From positions 258,159 through 309,539 of the forward strand of contig WAKB01000001.1 in NCBI GenBank assembly GCA_015523545.1: 51,381 nt of DNA, given 5' to 3'. Positions 50,502 through 51,381 of this stretch are shown here, in pieces. The DNA is from Candidatus Geothermarchaeota archaeon (GTDB taxonomy: Archaea > Thermoproteota > Nitrososphaeria > Geothermarchaeales > JDFR-13). Under the pieces are notes generated by a model. That model searched no databases and had not been told where the DNA came from. It saw nothing but the letters and a program-made list of their open reading frames with translations. Every line of letters starts with the position of its first letter. Positions within the stretch are counted from its first letter, which is position 1. The translations under genes were made by a program, and so were the position numbers.

Positions 50502-51381
50502 ATGTCTATAGAGAAGACAGAGGTAAGAAAGATACAGCTGGTCGGAGGCTCGACCTACATAGCATCACTCCCAAAGGAGTGGGTCGAGAGGAACGGACTT
50601 GGTAGAGGCAGCCCAATACACATGGTTGTCAAGCGTGACGAGATAGTTATCAGGCCTAGGCCCAGGAGAGAAGCCTCGAGGAGGAGCGTGATACGCCTAC
50701 CAGGGGACACAGACATCAAGATGCTTGAGAGAATAGTGCTGTCCCACTACCTGGCTGGTAGCGACGTCATCTACGTCTATCTAGGGGAGAGGCAGGAGTA
50801 TAGGATGGCTATCAGGAAGCTGATAAAGAAGAAGATGATAGGCTTCGAGGTCTTCGACGAGGGTATGGATTACATAGAGCTGAGATCCTTCATAAGAGAG
50901 GGAGACATAGACCTAGGGATGGCACTGGACAGGATGTTCAAGATAGCCAGGATAAATATGGGAACGGTCCCAGACATGGTTAGACGCCTCGACAGGGCTA
51001 TAGCCAGAACCGTGACGGAGAACGATGACGATATGGACAGGTTCTACCTATACAGCATAAGACTGATCAGACGTGGAGAGAGCGGGAGGGTCGGCGAGCT
51101 CGTGACTGAGGCCATGATAAGCAAGACGTTGGAGAGGATCATGGACCACATAGCGAGGATAGCCTACACCGTACTGGCATACGAGGAGGAGAAGACCGAG
51201 ACGTTGGAGGAGCTGTCCAGCCTAGCCTACATGGCGGGGGAGATACTCAGCTACTCAGAGCACTCCTACAGGACGATGGATATAGAGAAGGCCAACGAGA
51301 CCATCTCAGCCGGGAAGAGGCTGATAGCCAGGATAGAGGCAACCGTCAAGAAGCTACAGGCCAAGCCCCCTAGAAGCCCCA
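50502..51381 (+). CDS. phoU: AbrB-PhoU phosphate-uptake regulator, cut by window end
   Basis: An open frame from ATG 50502 to the edge, 293 codons visible and no stop. Residues 1-48 form a SpoVT/AbrB DNA-binding domain (RKIQLVGGSTYIASLPKEWVERNGLGRGSPIHMVV). PhoU-like helical repeats follow (about 75 onward: IKMLERIVLSHYLAG; AISKTLERIMDHIARIAYTVLAY). This archaeal fusion is normally next to pst genes and represses phosphate uptake when phosphate is ample. It may bind the divergent promoter. The C-terminal end is missing. Confidence 0.9.
   Translation, partial: MSIEKTEVRKIQLVGGSTYIASLPKEWVERNGLGRGSPIHMVVKRDEIVIRPRPRREASRRSVIRLPGDTDIKMLERIVLSHYLAGSDVIYVYLGERQEYRMAIRKLIKKKMIGFEVFDEGMDYIELRSFIREGDIDLGMALDRMFKIARINMGTVPDMVRRLDRAIARTVTENDDDMDRFYLYSIRLIRRGESGRVGELVTEAMISKTLERIMDHIARIAYTVLAYEEEKTETLEELSSLAYMAGEILSYSEHSYRTMDIEKANETISAGKRLIARIEATVKKLQAKPPRSP

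Noticed and set aside
1-51381. tRNA, rRNA, CRISPR arrays and insertion sequences
   Set aside because: Reading intergenic regions on both strands showed no T-loop consensus, no regularly spaced repeats and no transposase-like protein. A tRNAscan or Rfam run would be needed to exclude RNAs formally.

Overview
The window reads as a chromosome segment of a thermophilic Thermoproteota (crenarchaeal) archaeon. The reasons are dense, overlapping genes with ATG/GTG/TTG starts, heavy AGG and ATA codon use, TATA-box promoters with short or absent leaders, GGTG-type ribosome binding sites, and crenarchaeal-type gene families (fused 3-hydroxyacyl-CoA dehydrogenase/enoyl-CoA hydratase, Ogg2 glycosylase, AbrB-PhoU, thiolase plus DUF35 pair). 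I cannot resolve the genus. I saw no rRNA, tRNA, CRISPR array or insertion sequence. No gene-free stretch exceeds 300 bases.

Layout. 1-1293: a secreted beta-helix protein cut by the window edge, divergent from 1446-6906, a complete Dpp/Opp-type ABC importer (two permeases, two ATPases, then the binding protein with its own promoter). 6930-11178: a YxxR-type (deacylase) sirtuin, a MYG1/DHH-like hydrolase, a LOG-like protein, a cell-surface protein, and a DNA glycosylase (Ogg2) fused behind a MoaD/ubiquitin-like domain. 11210-18567: a fatty-acid degradation island (fused HCDH/ECH, acyl-CoA dehydrogenase, DUF35 protein, thiolase, SCP2 protein, acyl-CoA synthetase). 18653-21311: a GH114-like secreted protein overlapping a type IA topoisomerase. 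21318-24846 and 29501-31928: two cassettes pairing an ABC ATPase and permease with AT-rich genes for secreted proteins. Between them lie an aldo/keto reductase, an ABM-like protein, a PrxQ-type peroxiredoxin, a four-histidine membrane protein, a radical SAM protein and a lipoate ligase.

32094-39657 (minus strand) is one tightly packed run: etfB, etfA, an HdrED-like Etf:quinone oxidoreductase, penicillin acylase, a small membrane protein, a lone lipoyl domain and lipoyl synthase. With the acyl-CoA island it makes a coherent path: activation, beta-oxidation, electrons to EtfAB, then to the membrane quinone pool. 39725-42044: class V aminotransferase, hypothetical protein, aldo/keto reductase. 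42119-44456: a sulfur-trafficking set (DsrE2-like, TusA, DUF1641, SQR-like flavoprotein). 44669-45667: an acryloyl-CoA-reductase-like dehydrogenase behind a near-perfect palindrome. 45910-51381: a catalytically degenerate oligopeptide-type ABC ATPase, pstB-A-C-S, and a divergent AbrB-PhoU regulator cut by the right edge.

Best candidates for something undescribed: the MoaD-Ogg2 fusion with an internal diglycine (10285-11178); the ABC ATPase that has lost every nucleotide motif but kept its four-cysteine tail (45910-46815); and a lipoyl synthase whose conserved N-terminus is encoded with no ATG, GTG or TTG start, overlapping the lipoyl-domain gene in another frame (32868-32981).
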